From Variovorax sp. 54 (GTDB lineage Bacteria > Pseudomonadota > Gammaproteobacteria > Burkholderiales > Burkholderiaceae_C), in NCBI RefSeq assembly GCF_002754375.1, contig NZ_PEFF01000001.1, forward strand, positions 4,171,501 through 4,235,500: a DNA stretch of 64,000 nt, given 5' to 3'. The notes under the pieces are model-generated. The model was not told the DNA's origin and did not search any database. It saw only the letters and a list, made by a program, of their open reading frames with translations. The translations under genes and the position numbers were made by a program. Position 1 is the stretch's first letter. Each line of letters starts with the position of its first letter. Shown piece by piece: positions 62,629 through 64,000 of the stretch.

Positions 62629-63900
62629 ATGAACATTTTTCTCGTCGGCGGTGCACTTCGCGACCGGCTGCTGGGCCGCCCCGTGTCCGACCATGACTGG
62701 CTGGTGGTGGGCGCCACGCCCGAGGCCATGGTGGCGCGCGGCTACCTGCCCGTGGGGCGCGATTTCCCCGTGTTCCTGCACCCGCAGACGCGCGAGGAGT
62801 ACGCGCTGGCCCGCACCGAACGCAAGAGCGCCCCCGGCTACCGCGGCTTCGTCGTGCATGCGGCGCCCGACGTCACGCTGGAGCAAGACCTCGCGCGGCG
62901 CGACCTGACCGTCAACGCCATCGCGCTGCCCGCCGAGCACGTGGGCGCCGACGGCAGTTTCGATCCGCGCCCCGAGACGCTGGCCGACCCCTTCCACGGC
63001 CAGCGCGACCTGCGCGACAAGGTGCTGCGCCACGTGACCGACGCCTTCCGCGAAGACCCGGTGCGCATCCTGCGCGTGGCGCGCTTTGCCGCGCGCTTCG
63101 ACGACTTCACCGTCGCGCCCGAAACCATGGCGCTCATGCGCGAGATGGTCGCGGCCGGCGAGGTCGATGCGCTGGTGCCCGAGCGCGTGTGGCAGGAGCT
63201 CGCGCGCGGCCTGATGGAAACGCGCCCCTCGCGCATGTTCGAGGTGCTGCGCGCGTGCGGCGCGCTCGCCGTGCTGCTGCCCGAGGTCGACCGGCTCTGG
63301 GGCGTGCCGCAACCCGCGCAGCACCACCCCGAAATCGACACCGGCGTGCACCTGATGATGGTGCTCGACACCAGCGCGCGGCTGGGTGCCCCACTGCCCG
63401 TGCGCTTCGCCTGCCTGATGCACGACCTCGGCAAGGGCACCACGCCCGCCGACATGCTGCCGCGCCACATCAACCACGAGCTGCGCAGCGTCGATCTGCT
63501 GCAGGCCGTGTGCGAACGCTGGCGCGTGCCGGTGGAGCTGCGCGAACTGGCCGAGGTGGTCGCGCGCGAGCACGGCAACATCCACCGCAGCGCCGCGCTC
63601 GGCGCCACGCCGCTGGTGCGGCTGCTGGAGCGCTGCGACGCCTTCCGCAAGCCCGCGCGCTTCGCCGAGGCGCTGCTGGCCTGCGAATGCGACGCGCGCG
63701 GCCGGCTCGGCTTCGAAGACAACGCCTACCCGCAGCGCCCGCGCCTGCTCGCGGTGCTCGCGGCGGCCCAGAGCGTGGCCACCGACGTGGTGGCGCGCGA
63801 GGCCCAACAGGCCGGCGCCACGGGGCCGCGCATCGGCGAGGCGATCCACCGGGCGCGCATCGCGGCGGTGGCGGCGTCGTTACCCGCGACCGCCGACTGA
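62629..63900 (+). CDS. cca: Multifunctional CCA-adding enzyme
   Basis: 423 residues: a class II nucleotidyltransferase head (VGGALRDRLLGRPVSDHDWLVVG, with the catalytic acidic pair in the SDHDW motif), a neck/body region (ARRDLTVNAIAL, FREDPVRILRVARFAARF), and a C-terminal HD domain (FACLMHDLGKG). It adds or repairs the tRNA 3' CCA; HD-containing members also have phosphatase and phosphodiesterase activity. ATG 62629 gives the usual MNIFLVGGALRD N-terminus. Confidence 0.95.
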   Translation: MNIFLVGGALRDRLLGRPVSDHDWLVVGATPEAMVARGYLPVGRDFPVFLHPQTREEYALARTERKSAPGYRGFVVHAAPDVTLEQDLARRDLTVNAIALPAEHVGADGSFDPRPETLADPFHGQRDLRDKVLRHVTDAFREDPVRILRVARFAARFDDFTVAPETMALMREMVAAGEVDALVPERVWQELARGLMETRPSRMFEVLRACGALAVLLPEVDRLWGVPQPAQHHPEIDTGVHLMMVLDTSARLGAPLPVRFACLMHDLGKGTTPADMLPRHINHELRSVDLLQAVCERWRVPVELRELAEVVAREHGNIHRSAALGATPLVRLLERCDAFRKPARFAEALLACECDARGRLGFEDNAYPQRPRLLAVLAAAQSVATDVVAREAQQAGATGPRIGEAIHRARIAAVAASLPATAD

Positions 63901-63972
63901 TCACCGCCCTCGGCGCACGCCGGGACTTTGGCCGACACGCGCCGCGTGCGAGCCGTGCTATGGTTTTTCCCA

Positions 63973-64000
63973 ATGCCAAAGTCCTCCAGCAGCAACGCCC
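63973..64000 (+). CDS. Start of an unidentified gene, truncated by the window end
   Basis: ATG 63973 opens a frame of nine codons (MPKSSSSNA) to the end of the window. A TATGGT at 63959-63964 lies 8 nt before it. Too short to identify. Confidence 0.35.

Overview
The window looks like a chromosomal segment of a Comamonadaceae betaproteobacterium, most likely Variovorax or a close relative. The reasons are the high GC content with strongly GC-biased third codon positions, the gene orders accB-accC-prmA-DUF3426, nrdA-ampD-pilR-pilS-ccsA/ffh and glrK-yfhG-glrR, an AKKAP-type histone H1-like protein, and a dispersed intergenic repeat of a kind common in that family. This assignment is from memory of gene content and was not checked by search. 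No rRNA, tRNA, insertion sequence, prophage or CRISPR array was recognised. The region is mostly conserved housekeeping DNA, so its most interesting content is regulatory.

Layout. 1-5.3 kb: the end of a LuxR-type response regulator and its histidine kinase, rodA, tldD and a lipoprotein. 5.3-6.7 kb: aroG behind an aromatic-rich leader peptide and a terminator, which together look like a transcription attenuator. 6.7-15.1 kb: mpl with a cupin gene, a TlpA-like thioredoxin, accBC, prmA, a DUF3426 zinc-ribbon membrane protein and a PfkB kinase. 15.2-20.4 kb: an H1-like protein and class Ia ribonucleotide reductase (nrdB, nrdA), with a textbook NrdR box pair over the nrdA promoter. 20.6-27.1 kb: ampD, pilRS, a small membrane protein and a CcsA-like protein, divergent from ffh. 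27.3-34.6 kb: mdoH (opgH), then glrR, a lipoprotein, glrK and miaB, all on the minus strand. 34.7-45.3 kb: an RND efflux pair, a Crp/Fnr regulator, a phosphatase, lipoproteins, ttcA, folB, a pteridine-reductase-like SDR and a MidA-like methyltransferase. 45.4-49.6 kb: a dispersed repeat, then a dioxygenase and ABC transporter cluster of taurine/sulfonate type with repeats between and inside its genes. 49.7-64 kb: an IMPase-family phosphatase, a ROK kinase, MocR and LysR regulators each divergent from a DUF2917 gene, glmU, 5-formyl-THF cyclo-ligase, a soluble lytic transglycosylase, MgtC, a GST, OmpW and cca.

Main discovery. The 402-bp gap between glrR and mdoH holds a -24/-12 sigma-54 promoter reading toward mdoH, two exact IHF consensus sites and two exact TGTC-N10-GACA sites. 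TGTC-N10-GACA is the motif known for the enterobacterial GlrR (QseF) regulator at glmY. The order is enhancer, IHF, enhancer, IHF, promoter. It implies that the neighbouring GlrK/GlrR system activates periplasmic glucan synthesis (mdoH) through sigma-54, a wiring I do not know to have been described.

Other notable signals are the aroG attenuator, a recurrent -10-like hexamer 6-9 nt before start codons that suggests leaderless mRNAs, an ABC ATPase whose N-terminus is translated from a palindromic repeat, and glmU sharing a CATG start with a divergent lipoprotein gene.
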